Assembly: GCF_030546575.1 (NCBI RefSeq)
Contig: NZ_JAUOTN010000006.1
Coordinates: forward strand, 217,984 to 281,983
Reading direction: 5' to 3'
From: Pontibacter coccineus
Lineage (GTDB): Bacteria > Bacteroidota > Bacteroidia > Cytophagales > Hymenobacteraceae
DNA: 64,000 bases
The notes beneath the pieces were generated by a model. That model was not told where the DNA came from, did not search any database, and saw only the letters and a program-made list of their open reading frames with translations. The translations under genes were made by a program, and so were the position numbers. Shown piece after piece: positions 25,269 through 34,024 of this stretch (positions are counted from its first letter, which is position 1; the number at the start of each line of letters is the position of its first letter).

Positions 25269-25939
25269 GGTAATCTCTTTTGATTTAAAATTAGCAACTC
25301 GACACTAATGCTAAACTTATCCTGCGTGCCATACTTCTCAGGTTTACCTAAAGAGACCATCCACCTGTCGTAGGTTGCCCTGGCCAGCCATTGCACCACA
25401 TAGTCATCCTTTAGTTCGCTGACAGCAGCTGCTTCGCCAGCCAGCTTCTGCGCTATCTCAAAGAATGCGCTCTTCTTGCTGTGATGGAACACAAAAGCGG
25501 CGTAAAACTTATCTTTCGGCAAGCTGATCTGATTATCCTGGTAGAGTTGCCTGACCTGCGCGAGCCTGATACTGTCGCGCTTCGCCATGTTGTTTTCGAA
25601 CAGGCCAAGGTATGCGCCAATGGTCATGCGGTCGGCCTGGTCCGTTTCATAAGCATAGGCTAACATATCACTCGCCTCACCCGAGTTTATCACAGCAGGA
25701 TCTAAAGGACGCAACAAGCCTATCAGCACACCCAGAGTGCAGACAGCCGCTATAGTTAAAGGTATTCTCACCCACTTTTGAGGAAGGTTTGAGCGAAAGG
25801 CTTTTACCATACCTACCACGAGCAAAGCCGCCACGCAAAAGGCCATGACCGCTAGTAACAGGAAACTTGTCAGGCTGTATAAATAAGACAGCATGGCAAC
25901 AGGTATAAGAAAAAGAATTGGGGTTAAATTTCTTTTCAT
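25211..25939 (-). CDS. Membrane protein with DUF6624-like C-terminal part
   Basis: About 242 residues. Three hydrophobic segments near the N terminus (about 5-22, 27-48, 62-82), then a soluble helical region with DKFYAAFVFHHSKK and ATYDRWMVSLGKPEKYGTQ, reminiscent of DUF6624 proteins, which often end soon after YGTQ. Here 35 further residues run into the DUF4256 gene, so the stop may have been lost by a small mutation or indel. I start at the ATG at 25939 (MKRNLTPILFL), not the one at 25975. Confidence 0.65.
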   Translation of the reverse strand: MKRNLTPILFLIPVAMLSYLYSLTSFLLLAVMAFCVAALLVVGMVKAFRSNLPQKWVRIPLTIAAVCTLGVLIGLLRPLDPAVINSGEASDMLAYAYETDQADRMTIGAYLGLFENNMAKRDSIRLAQVRQLYQDNQISLPKDKFYAAFVFHHSKKSAFFEIAQKLAGEAAAVSELKDDYVVQWLARATYDRWMVSLGKPEKYGTQDKFSISVELLILNQKRLPWEIQTNFLRLKQMSSSKR

Positions 25940-25975
25940 TCTTGTTTTGGTTAGCTGCTCCTTACTGGTTTTCAA

Positions 25976-26335
25976 TTATCGTGAAAGTCTAATTAACCCT
26001 TCTTCCAAAGAGCTCACGAAATTGACTTGGCTCCCTTTGTTGCTTTCGTACATGAAGTCCTGCATACTTTTGCGGGTATATCTTGAGAAGTCGCCGACGA
26101 TAGCTAGACGGACGCGGTAATTGGAAAACTTCTGAAGAATTTCGCCTGCCATTCCGTTCTTCAGTTCAAAGAAAGCAGGCGTGATGTTCTTCTCGTGGAG
26201 TATGATTCTATCATAGCCCTGATAATAAAGGTTACCTAACAAGTCCAATCCGTCTTCAATGCTGTTTATGATCGTATCTTCCGAAATCACCTCGGCTATT
26301 TCAGTATCATGTACAGTATGGGTTTCTATTTTCAT
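25976..26335 (-). CDS. DUF4180 family protein
   Basis: A 119-residue soluble protein, length typical of DUF4180. Blocks ISEDTIINSIEDGLDLLGNL, IILHEKNITPAFFELKNG and RLAIVGDFSRYTRKSMQDF identify the family, whose function is unknown; the layout resembles STAS/SpoIIAA-like regulators (inference). The ATG at 26335 (MKIETHTVHDTEIAEV) is the family start; the longer frame to 26410 adds basic non-conserved residues. The 606-base stretch 26336-26941 upstream is A/T-rich and shows no gene, repeat or clear promoter. Confidence 0.83.
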   Translation of the reverse strand: MKIETHTVHDTEIAEVISEDTIINSIEDGLDLLGNLYYQGYDRIILHEKNITPAFFELKNGMAGEILQKFSNYRVRLAIVGDFSRYTRKSMQDFMYESNKGSQVNFVSSLEEGLIRLSR

Positions 26336-26941
26336 TTTGTCGATTGTTTTGCAGGATACAATTCCCGCAAGCGATCTGCTGATAAAAGAACCGGCTCTTA
26401 CTCGCTGCACTATTTCCAGCTAAACCTCCTTCAAGCTCTCCTCCTTACTATTACACCTTTATATAGTGCCCATCCAATATAAGCATTTCTCCAAATTTTC
26501 AATTCCAGGATCCTGATAAATATATGTGATAGTATTCCGATTGAATGCCTACATCCCTGCTCCCGCTTTGCTTTCGTACAGTCCGTTCGAAATATTATTA
26601 TCCTAACAAAACCTCTCTCTTTGCCCCGTTTTCATTCCCTTGTCTGCCTTTACAGCTATTCGTCAAATTTGCACAAAAATTACACTTTAATTTAGCTGAT
26701 TCCTGCCTCTGCAACCTCATATCGCAAGAAAAACGGGCTTCCCAGTAAAATTTTGAGTATATTCAAATTTAGCGATACAAATAGCACGATCAGTAATTTA
26801 CACTATTCTAATACATACCACCAGGCAGAACATGGTAGTTTAGAATATTCATGCTGGACTAGGCTCACGAGCAACTTCGTCGACCAGAGGCGCTGTGATT
26901 ACGTTAACTATACTAAACCCCAATAAAACTGAAAAATAGAA

Positions 26942-27394
26942 ATGGCAGAAAATATCCCGGTCCAATACGAGATCCATACCCCAGCCAACCATCAGCAACT
27001 GAACCGCGACGAGGTGCTTGACTTCCTTTTCCAGCACCTGGACCAGTACGGCGACGCCCGCGCGGACATTGCCAAGTGCATGGACTATGCGCTGTCGGCG
27101 GCAGAGGGCAAAGGCGGTTCGGTGATTGTAGCCCGCGAGGCAGGCAAAGTGGTGGGGGCGCTTATCCTGAACAATACAGGTATGAGCGGCTACATACCGG
27201 AGAACATACTCGTTTACGTAGCCGTGCATGGCAGCCAGCGCGGCAAGGGCGTAGGCAAAAAACTGGTGCAGCTGGCCACCGAGACAAGCGAAGGCAGCAT
27301 TGCCCTGCACGTGGAGGCTGACAACCCGGCCCGCCACCTGTACGAGAAAATGGGCTTCACGAATAAATATTTAGAATACAGACTTATCCGATAA
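26942..27394 (+). CDS. GNAT family N-acetyltransferase
   Basis: A 150-residue single-domain GNAT. The acetyl-CoA loop is HGSQRGKGVGKKLVQLA (about residues 99-115), preceded by strand ENILVYVAV and followed by ADNPARHLYEKMGFTNKYLE, the usual C-terminal element. The N-terminal helix (NRDEVLDFLFQHLDQYGD) may bind the acceptor. Its stop lies four bases before the next ATG; the downstream racemase-fold gene suggests the acceptor is an amino acid or amino-acid-derived amine (inference). Confidence 0.82.
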   Translation: MAENIPVQYEIHTPANHQQLNRDEVLDFLFQHLDQYGDARADIAKCMDYALSAAEGKGGSVIVAREAGKVVGALILNNTGMSGYIPENILVYVAVHGSQRGKGVGKKLVQLATETSEGSIALHVEADNPARHLYEKMGFTNKYLEYRLIR

Positions 27395-27398
27395 CAGC

Positions 27399-28472
27399 AT
27401 GGCCGTCTTAAAACTGTGCCGCAGTAAACTCAGACACAACTACAACCACCTCGATCAGATATTCCGCCAAAAGGGCATCGACTGGGGCATTGTCACTAAA
27501 TTGCTTTGCGGCGAGGAGACCTTTTTGAAAGAAGTGCTCGACCTCGGTGTCAAGGAAGTCCACGACTCGCGCGTCTCGAACCTGATCGCCATCAAAAAAA
27601 TGGCGCCCGATGTACAGACCGTATACATCAAACCTGCCCCGAAGCAAAGCATACCCGACATTATCCGCTATGCCGATGTGAGCTTTGAGACTGAGCTCGA
27701 CATCATCCGGCTTTTGTCCGAAGAGGCTGTCAGGCAAAACATAACGCATAAGATCATCATCATGATCGAGATGGGCGACCTGCGGGAAGGCGTGATGGGC
27801 GATGATTTGGTGGATTTCTATGCCCAGATCTTCAAACTGCCCGGCATCTCTGTGATTGGGCTCGGGGCTAATTTTAACTGCCTGCACGGCGTGATGCCCA
27901 CGCAGGACAAACTGATCCAGCTCAGCCTGTACAAGCAGATCATCGACGCCAAGTTCAACATCGAAATTCCCTGGGTATCCGGCGGCACTTCAGTTACGAT
28001 TCCGCTGCTCTTCAACCACCAGATGCCGCGTGGCGTCAATCACTTCCGGATTGGGGAGGCCTTGTTTTTCGGGCTCAACCTCTTTACCGGCGAGACCTTT
28101 GAGGGCATGTACGACGATGTGTTTGAGTTTTGCGCCGAAATCATCGAATTGAACCAGAAGCCCATGATCCCGATCGGCATGCTGGCCGAAAACCCCAGTG
28201 GCGAGAGCTTCGAGATTGACGTGAGCCTCTATGGCAAAACCTCGCACCGCGCTATCCTGGATGTAGGCCTACTCGACATCAACCCCAAATACCTGCTCCC
28301 AAAAGACAAAGGCCTGAGTGTGGTAGGTGCCAGTTCCGACATGCTGGTGGTGGAGTTGGGTGAGAACGAGCAAAACTACAAGGTGGGCGACGTGCTCAGC
28401 TTCAACCTCCGGTACATGGGCGCGCTCAGCATCATGAACTCCAGGTATATCGCCAAGCAGGTGGTTAGTTAA
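27399..28472 (+). CDS. Alanine/ornithine racemase family PLP enzyme
   Basis: A 357-residue PLP enzyme with alanine-racemase fold of the ornithine-racemase/YhfX branch. Notable blocks are DWGIVTKLLCGEETFLKEVL, where Lys replaces the usual AVVKANAYG form, EMGDLREGVMGDDLVDF, GLGANFNCLHGVMPTQDKL and PWVSGGTSVTIPL, which binds the cofactor phosphate. The C-terminal beta domain begins near residue 250. Canonical Alr/MurF genes are not adjacent. Co-transcribed with the GNAT gene at 26942; substrate unknown. Confidence 0.83.
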   Translation: MAVLKLCRSKLRHNYNHLDQIFRQKGIDWGIVTKLLCGEETFLKEVLDLGVKEVHDSRVSNLIAIKKMAPDVQTVYIKPAPKQSIPDIIRYADVSFETELDIIRLLSEEAVRQNITHKIIIMIEMGDLREGVMGDDLVDFYAQIFKLPGISVIGLGANFNCLHGVMPTQDKLIQLSLYKQIIDAKFNIEIPWVSGGTSVTIPLLFNHQMPRGVNHFRIGEALFFGLNLFTGETFEGMYDDVFEFCAEIIELNQKPMIPIGMLAENPSGESFEIDVSLYGKTSHRAILDVGLLDINPKYLLPKDKGLSVVGASSDMLVVELGENEQNYKVGDVLSFNLRYMGALSIMNSRYIAKQVVS

Positions 28473-28543
28473 ATTGTTATATTGTTGATGGTTAAATTGT
28501 TGGGTGCGCGATTAATGCACGCCTGCCTCTCCTTTTATCGAGG

Positions 28544-28560
28544 TCCTCTATCACAGAGGA
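28544..28560. repeat. Short hairpin TCCTCT-ATCAC-AGAGGA
   Basis: 6-bp stem and 5-base loop, first in the series of hairpins in the intergenic region 28473-29225. Confidence 0.5.
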
Positions 28561-28630
28561 AATTTTCATGTATGATTTGGGCAGGACTGCCAATACATGA
28601 TTTAGAAAGGCATAGAGGTGCACGAGTGGG

Positions 28631-28644
28631 CAGGTCGCGACCTG
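28631..28644. repeat. 14-bp palindrome CAGGTCGCGACCTG
   Basis: A perfect palindrome in the context GGGCAGGTCGCGACCTGT. A related string occurs at about 28876-28901 (GGGCAGGTCACGACGTGTCC) and a distant one at 43443-43466 (GGGTTGGTAACAACCTGTCC). Confidence 0.6.
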
Positions 28645-28654
28645 TATTAGCGCT

Positions 28655-28980
28655 CTTTCGGACATCTGTGTCTGAAAGTATTTCTGCTAAGGACATCCTT
28701 GTCCCCTAGCACTGAAAACAAGAGCGACATGCGGGGATGTGGCCATCCCCAGCAGATGGCTTTCGGATATGGATGTCCGAAAGAACATTTGGAAAAGCGG
28801 CCAGAGTCCGCCTTATACCTCACAATCGCGGGACGCTAGCGAGGGTGAAAGGAGGAACGGTGCAAGATTTGGGCAGGTCACGACGTGTCCCTACAGGTGG
28901 TCACGTTCTGAAGATGCTCTGCTACATGGCTTTTCGGGATTTATCAATCCCGAAACAAACGGTAGTGGATTTTCTAATCC
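28655..28980. repeat. Array of six hairpins, each with a 4-base loop
   Basis: Hairpins at 28655-28678 (loop TCTG), 28691-28704 (TCCT), 28733-28750 (TGGC), 28760-28783 (TGGA), 28932-28955 (TATC) and 28967-28980 (TTCT). The stems share GGA...TCC next to the loop but differ at other positions in a compensating way (GACA/TGTC, GATG/CATC, GATA/TGTC, GATT/AATC), so the pairing and not the sequence is kept. The gene-free region 28473-29225 otherwise holds AATTGTT-type A/T repeats at its left end and a hairpin at 29085-29123. Short ORFs here (28482-28709, 28737-29063) are not credible genes. Confidence 0.75.
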
Positions 28981-29084
28981 CCGTGTGTAGGTTTTGCAGG
29001 TATACGGTGTCAGGAATGACCCTGGCAGAAATACTTCCAGACATGGAAGAAGCGGACAGCTAACCTATACCTGCTTCTTACCCT

Positions 29085-29123
29085 AACGCCCTCATACCAA
29101 AACATACCTGAGTGAGGGCGTTA
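29085..29123 (+). terminator. Hairpin, possible terminator ahead of the nhaA-like gene
   Basis: TAACGCCCTCA (29085-29095) pairs exactly with 29113-29123 around a 17-base loop; a TTTTTT run follows about 15 bases later. It could end rightward transcription from the racemase gene, though it is 600 bases past that stop. Confidence 0.45.
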
Positions 29124-29225
29124 CTGCTTTCAGCTGTTTTTTAAATGCAGGTAAAGGCCGGCCAAAACTTTTCAGGGCTTGCTACGTCTCTAAGGTGTAT
29201 CTGAATATGGCTATCTACTTATACC

Positions 29226-30572
29226 TTGGCTGCTAAACCATCCCTGATCAACCGCATTGTCTACTCCTTCGAGCTATTCGAGCAGGTGCTGGCGCGCGGA
29301 GGCACACTTACTATTGTAGTCGCTTTGCTGGCCCTTTCGTGGCTTAACTCTCCCTGGGGAGCCTCCTGGCTATACCTTTGGGATACTCCCCTGACCATCA
29401 CCTTCGGAACTTACAGTATCGCCAAACCGATCGGCTTCTGGGTGCAGCAGGTTTTGCTGGCGCTATTCTACATGGTATTGGGCCTGGAGTTGAAACGGGT
29501 GCTCCGCGTGGGCGAGCTGAAGGAAAGACCCGACATGCTGTTCGCGATAGCTGCTGCTTTTGGTGGAATGGCCATACCTGCTGGGCTATACCTATACCTG
29601 GCACCACTAGCTGCTCAGGCAGGTTGGCCTGTGGTGGTCACTGCTGATGCGTCGGCGGTGCTGGCGCTACTGGCACTGGCCAGCAATTCACTGCCTCTGC
29701 CCCTGCGCGTGTTTTTGTCCTCCAGCGCTATCATGCAGGGCATTGCAAGTTTGCTTCTGAGCGTGCTCCTCTATACAGCTATCCAAAACCTGCTGGCGCT
29801 CTCCATTGCCACCGGCGTGTTTGGTTTGCTAGTGGTGTTGCGGGCGTTGCGTAACCGCACGATGTGGCTATACCTGCTGCTGGGACTGGTGATGCTGGTG
29901 AGCTTTCTGCTGGCCGGTGTGCAGGGTGCCGTAGCTGGCGTACTGCTGGCACTCGTCACCCCGATCCATTCAAGGGTAAATGAGGAAGATTTCGTAACGA
30001 CCACCGATACCGTAATGGGACAGCTCCACGCCCTGCGTATGATGAAGCGCCCCGAGCCTGATGAGGAGATAGAAGAAGATTTCCAAGCCGCCGCCCATAC
30101 CCTACGCATAAACTGCACAAAGGCGCTGTCACCGCTGCGGCGCCTGCAACAAAGGCTTTTGCCATGGGCAGCGTACCTGGCACTGCCCCTGTTCGCGCTG
30201 GCGTTTGTGCCCTTTGCCTACAACAGCTTTGCCTGGCGCGACCTGCTCGGCCCGGTACCGTTGGGAATTTTCATGGCACTGGTGCTCGGCAAACCACTTG
30301 GCATGCTGCTGTTTGCCTGGCTGGCCTCGCTGACAGGTATAGCGCGTAAACCTGCCACTGTGCACTGGGGGCAACTAACGGGAGGCACGCTGCTCGTGAG
30401 TGCCGGCTTTATGCTGTCGCTCTTTCAGGCGCAGCAGGTTTTTGCTGCCACAGAGCAACTTACCCTGGTGAAGATCAGCATTTACGCCGCTTCGGCTGTT
30501 GCAGGTCTGCTTGGCCTGCTGGTGCTGGCAATGGCGGGCAAAACAAAAGACCTGCCACACACGCAGGTATAG
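29226..30572 (+). CDS. NhaA-like membrane protein lacking the catalytic Asp pair
   Basis: A 448-residue polytopic protein of the NhaA Na+/H+ antiporter family. LFYMVLGLELKRVLRVGEL and AFGGMAIPAGLYLY match NhaA, as do GKPLGMLLFAWLA (the Lys300 region) and SAGFMLSLF. An ungapped comparison puts Asp141 (TADASAVLA) at the place of E. coli Asp133, but Asp163-Asp164 of AIIDDLGA are replaced by Gln171-Gly172 in AIMQGIAS. Those two aspartates carry ion binding and transport in NhaA, so ordinary antiport is doubtful. A charged cytosolic insertion (RMMKRPEPDEEIEEDFQ, about 270-290) is also unusual. Start is TTG at 29226. Sits beside the mrp operon. Confidence 0.82.
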   Translation: MAAKPSLINRIVYSFELFEQVLARGGTLTIVVALLALSWLNSPWGASWLYLWDTPLTITFGTYSIAKPIGFWVQQVLLALFYMVLGLELKRVLRVGELKERPDMLFAIAAAFGGMAIPAGLYLYLAPLAAQAGWPVVVTADASAVLALLALASNSLPLPLRVFLSSSAIMQGIASLLLSVLLYTAIQNLLALSIATGVFGLLVVLRALRNRTMWLYLLLGLVMLVSFLLAGVQGAVAGVLLALVTPIHSRVNEEDFVTTTDTVMGQLHALRMMKRPEPDEEIEEDFQAAAHTLRINCTKALSPLRRLQQRLLPWAAYLALPLFALAFVPFAYNSFAWRDLLGPVPLGIFMALVLGKPLGMLLFAWLASLTGIARKPATVHWGQLTGGTLLVSAGFMLSLFQAQQVFAATEQLTLVKISIYAASAVAGLLGLLVLAMAGKTKDLPHTQV

Positions 30573-30582
30573 CAGGTCTTTT
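30545..30582 (+). terminator. Terminator overlapping the nhaA-like stop codon
   Basis: AAAAGACCTGC (30545-30555) pairs with GCAGGTCTTTT (30572-30582); the TAG stop at 30570-30572 lies in the loop/3' arm, and a T-run follows. An AGGTATA word fills the loop end. It separates this gene from the convergent stress-protein gene. Confidence 0.75.
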
Positions 30583-30623
30583 TAATGAATAATGAGTATT
30601 CACTAGTCATTATTCATTACACT

Positions 30624-31565
30624 TTAGTCATTACCCAGCAGGGCGTCCAGGAAACCGATCTCCTCTTTCTCTTTCTTGTACACAATCATCGGGATGTCGT
30701 CGTTATAGCGCAGGATCTTCTCGGTCACGCTTCCCAGCACAAACAGGGCGGCGGCTGATTTGCCTTTGGCGCCGATCACCAGCATATCGGCTTTCGCGCG
30801 CTTGGCCTCCACCATAATCAATTCGCCCACATCATCATCGTTTTCCTGTTTTACAAGTCGAAGGGTGGCACGCTCTTTCAACGCAGGGAAACGCTCCAGC
30901 ACCTGCTCAAACTTATTGTGTGCGAAGCCTTGCATGCGTGCATCAAAATCCTGGTAGCTGATGCCCAGTGTAATGTAACCGGTAGGTACCTGGTAAACGT
31001 GCAGGCAGGTGATGCGCACTTCGGGTCTTGCGAGCGCTGAGTTCAGCATACGCTCAAGCGCCATCAGGGAGTAATCCGAGAAATCCACGCTGACCATGAT
31101 GTGGCTCAAAACAGTATCCTCGTTTTCAGGCACGAACAGAACGCTCACGCGGCCATTACGCAGAATTTTCTGGGCCAGCACGCCACTTCCACGCATTTTG
31201 AACTTTCGTCCAACCACCACCAGGTCAATCTGGTTCACTTTAGACAGACGAAGAAGTTCTTTCAGCGGCGATCCTTCGACTACCTGCACCTCCACCTGCG
31301 CCCGGCTATCGGGGCCGAAATGGCTTTCTACTTTACCGACAAGCGAGGTACGCAGTTTTTCGGCGTCTGGCATCCCGTTCGGTATGCCTTCGATCACCTC
31401 GTCCGGTAGGTCCAGGCTCTTGGCGGCGTGGATGAAGTACACACGCTCTATTTCAGAAATGGAGCAGAGAAAGGCGGAATAGCGGATGAGGGTATCGTCC
31501 ATCTCCGTCAGGTCGAGCCCCACCATAATTCGTTTCAGCGAGTTGGCGCTAGTGTTTTGGTTCAT
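30624..31565 (-). CDS. Universal stress protein with two UspA domains
   Basis: A 313-residue tandem Usp protein. Domain 1 (about 10-148) starts RIMVGLDLTEMDD and ends VVVGRKFKMRGSGVLAQKIL...VSVLFVPE. Domain 2 (about 155-300) starts HIMVSVDFSDYSLMALE and ends VIGAKGKSAAALFVLGSVTEKIL...IPMIVYKK. The second has the G-2x-G-9x-G-S/T-like ATP-binding pattern in degenerate form, the first likewise, so nucleotide binding is uncertain. It is divergent from the mrp operon with about 140 bases between starts; the pairing of Usp with salt/pH transport fits stress adaptation (inference). Confidence 0.88.
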   Translation of the reverse strand: MNQNTSANSLKRIMVGLDLTEMDDTLIRYSAFLCSISEIERVYFIHAAKSLDLPDEVIEGIPNGMPDAEKLRTSLVGKVESHFGPDSRAQVEVQVVEGSPLKELLRLSKVNQIDLVVVGRKFKMRGSGVLAQKILRNGRVSVLFVPENEDTVLSHIMVSVDFSDYSLMALERMLNSALARPEVRITCLHVYQVPTGYITLGISYQDFDARMQGFAHNKFEQVLERFPALKERATLRLVKQENDDDVGELIMVEAKRAKADMLVIGAKGKSAAALFVLGSVTEKILRYNDDIPMIVYKKEKEEIGFLDALLGND

Positions 31566-31708
31566 GGGTTAACGTTTGTTGTGCTTGTCTTATACGTCCT
31601 CACCCCCTCTATTTCGCCCCTGACGTAACATAAAATGCGCAGATTGGTACTAAATGTTGAATCAGCTACGAATTTAATAAGGATACTTCTACAAACTAAG
31701 CATTTTTG

Positions 31709-34024
31709 ATGTTTTTAGCTATACTCGCAGGTTTCCTGTTGGCACTTGCCGCGCCTCTGCTCTACCGCTGGCTCGGCAAGTGGGTGTACGCGCCTATGGC
31801 CTTGCTGCCCTTTTCCATCTTCGTATACCTGCTGACGCTTGCACCCGCTGTGCTTGGCGGCGAAAATTTGGGCGAACTCCATACATGGGCTCCTTCTCTC
31901 AACATCAACCTGCACTTTTTCCTTGACGGACTCAGCCTGCTCTTCGCCTTGCTGATCACGGGCTTTGGCACCCTTATCATGCTTTACGCTGTCGGCTACC
32001 TCAAAGGTCATCCCTTGCTGGGGCGGTTCTACCTATACCTGACCCTGTTTATGACGGCGATGCTCGGGCTTGTGTTGGCAGGCAATATAATTTCCATTTT
32101 TGTATTCTGGGAGCTTACCAGCATCAGCTCATACCTGCTCATCGGTTTCAACCAGGACAAGGAAAAATCACGCAGCTCAGCCCTGCAGGCTCTGCTCGTT
32201 ACCGGGCTCGGCGGCATGGCCCTGATGGGCGGCCTCATTCTGCTGGGGATGGCAGGCGGAAGCTATACTTTGAGCGAGTTGCTGCAGCGGGGTGATGTGG
32301 TAACGAACCACGCGCTATACCTGCCCGCACTCGTGTTGCTCCTGCTGGGTGCTTTTACAAAGTCTGCGCAGTTCCCCTTTCACTTCTGGCTCCCCAACGC
32401 CATGGAAGCACCCACGCCTGTCAGCGCCTACCTGCACTCGGCCACCATGGTGAAGGCCGGCGTCTACCTGCTGGCCCGGCTTACCCCCGTCATGGGAGGG
32501 ACCGACGAGTGGCAGTATACCCTGATGCTGGTGGGCGGCATCACCACCGTGCTGGGCGCGTTTTTGGCCACGCAGCACGTCGACCTGAAAGCCATACTGG
32601 CCTACACTACCATCAGCGCACTGGGCCTGCTGGTGACCATGACAGGTATAGGAACCGCTCCAGCCATGGAGGCGATGGTGGTTTTCCTGCTGGCACACGC
32701 CCTCTACAAAGGCACCTTGTTTCTGGTGGCCGGCAACGTGGATCACGCCACCGGCACCCGCGACCTGACACAACTCACAGGCTTGTCAGGCTCCATGCGC
32801 TACACCGCCATTGCGGCTTTGCTGGCCGGTATGTCCATGGCCGGCATCCTGCCTTTTTTTGGGTTCATCGGCAAAGAGCTGCTCTACGAGGCCTCACTCC
32901 AGGAAAGTCCGTTCCGGTGGATGCTCTTTGCGGTGAGCTTCTTCTCCGGGATGGTGTTTGTGTCCGTTGCGATCGCGTTGGGCTTTGGCGTCTTCTGGCG
33001 TCGCAGCGAGAGCCCCACTGCGCTGCAGCACCCCGACAAACCTCTGCTATACCTGCCACCCGTTATACTGGCTGGTACTGGACTTGTGTTCGGACTGCTG
33101 CAGGGCTTTTTTGTGACCCCGTTGTTGCGCCGCGCCGCAGAGTCCATGCTGGGTGTGGAGCAGGTGTTTGAGCTGGCCCTGTGGCACGGTTTTACGCTGG
33201 CGCTGGGTCTTAGTGTAATTACTGTTCTGCTGGGCTATGTGTTGTACCGTAAGGCCAACCGACTGCTGAGCTACGCCAGCCGCTTTAACGATCTGTACCT
33301 CTTCGGACCAGCCAACCTTTACCAACTCACCCTCAAGGGCTTTCTTGCCGGGGCCACCAAAATTACAGCTACCATACAGAACGGCTATCTTCGCAGTTAC
33401 ATTGCGGCCATCGTCACGGCGCACATATCCCTGATCGTGCTCGCACTCTGGGAAAACGGCCCGCGGCTGGAGCTGACTAACCGCCTGGATCAACTCTCCC
33501 AGCTGCGTTTGTATGAAGTGGTGCTGCTGCTGATGCTTGTATCGGCGCTCGTCTTCCTGTTTAAGTCCCAGTCCCGCCTAACCTCCATTGCCATCATGGG
33601 CATTGTCGGTTACTCGGCAGCGCTCCTTTACATCCTGTTCGGGGCGCCTGATGTAGCGGCCACGCAGTTGCTCATCGAAACGCTCACGGTCGTGATTTTC
33701 GTGTTGATTTTGCACAAACTCCCAACGTTCGGATACCTCTCGCACGCCGCAGAGCGCTACAAATACATACTGCTCTCGCTCGCTTTCGGAGCCGTGATGA
33801 CATACGTTATCCTGATCGTGAAGCAGTATCCCCTCGATTCGGAGATAAAAGCCTATTACGGCGAAAACAGCTACCTGCTCGGGCAGGGGCGTAACATCGT
33901 CAATGTGATTTTGGTGGATTTCAGGGCCTTCGACACGCTTGGCGAGATCGTGGTGCTGGCCGTGGCAGCCATCGGTATCATGGCCATGCTGAAACTACGC
34001 ATGCAGAAAGGAGACAAACCATGA
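31709..34024 (+). CDS. mrpA: Na+/H+ antiporter subunit A (MrpA/MnhA)
   Basis: Largest subunit of the seven-part Mrp antiporter, related to NuoL. About 771 residues with many membrane helices. Key residues of the proton path are visible: Glu in FVFWELTSISSYLLIGFN (about 140) and Lys in LGAFTKSAQFPFHFWLPNAM (about 222). HSATMVKAGVYLL is the conserved TM8 region. The C-terminal part holds the DUF4040/MrpB-like block LLYILFGAPDVAATQLLIET. The ATG at 31709 is preferred; the TTG just before it is in frame. Its stop overlaps mrpB by four bases, and subunits A-G follow in canonical order. Confidence 0.95.
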   Translation: MFLAILAGFLLALAAPLLYRWLGKWVYAPMALLPFSIFVYLLTLAPAVLGGENLGELHTWAPSLNINLHFFLDGLSLLFALLITGFGTLIMLYAVGYLKGHPLLGRFYLYLTLFMTAMLGLVLAGNIISIFVFWELTSISSYLLIGFNQDKEKSRSSALQALLVTGLGGMALMGGLILLGMAGGSYTLSELLQRGDVVTNHALYLPALVLLLLGAFTKSAQFPFHFWLPNAMEAPTPVSAYLHSATMVKAGVYLLARLTPVMGGTDEWQYTLMLVGGITTVLGAFLATQHVDLKAILAYTTISALGLLVTMTGIGTAPAMEAMVVFLLAHALYKGTLFLVAGNVDHATGTRDLTQLTGLSGSMRYTAIAALLAGMSMAGILPFFGFIGKELLYEASLQESPFRWMLFAVSFFSGMVFVSVAIALGFGVFWRRSESPTALQHPDKPLLYLPPVILAGTGLVFGLLQGFFVTPLLRRAAESMLGVEQVFELALWHGFTLALGLSVITVLLGYVLYRKANRLLSYASRFNDLYLFGPANLYQLTLKGFLAGATKITATIQNGYLRSYIAAIVTAHISLIVLALWENGPRLELTNRLDQLSQLRLYEVVLLLMLVSALVFLFKSQSRLTSIAIMGIVGYSAALLYILFGAPDVAATQLLIETLTVVIFVLILHKLPTFGYLSHAAERYKYILLSLAFGAVMTYVILIVKQYPLDSEIKAYYGENSYLLGQGRNIVNVILVDFRAFDTLGEIVVLAVAAIGIMAMLKLRMQKGDKP

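Noticed and set aside
26545..26748. 67-residue ORF in the gap before the GNAT gene
   Set aside because: Phe/Leu/Cys-rich, A/T-rich sequence without a promoter or family pattern.
26849..27337. 162-residue minus-strand ORF across the GNAT gene
   Set aside because: Antisense shadow of a gene with a good acetyl-CoA loop.
28655..28980. CRISPR array
   Set aside because: The repeated units are short self-complementary hairpins of differing sequence, not identical direct repeats with uniform spacers, and no cas gene is near.
28482..29063. Short plus-strand ORFs (75, 83 and 108 residues) in the hairpin-rich gap
   Set aside because: They translate palindromes and repeats, have shadow-like composition and overlap each other in different frames.
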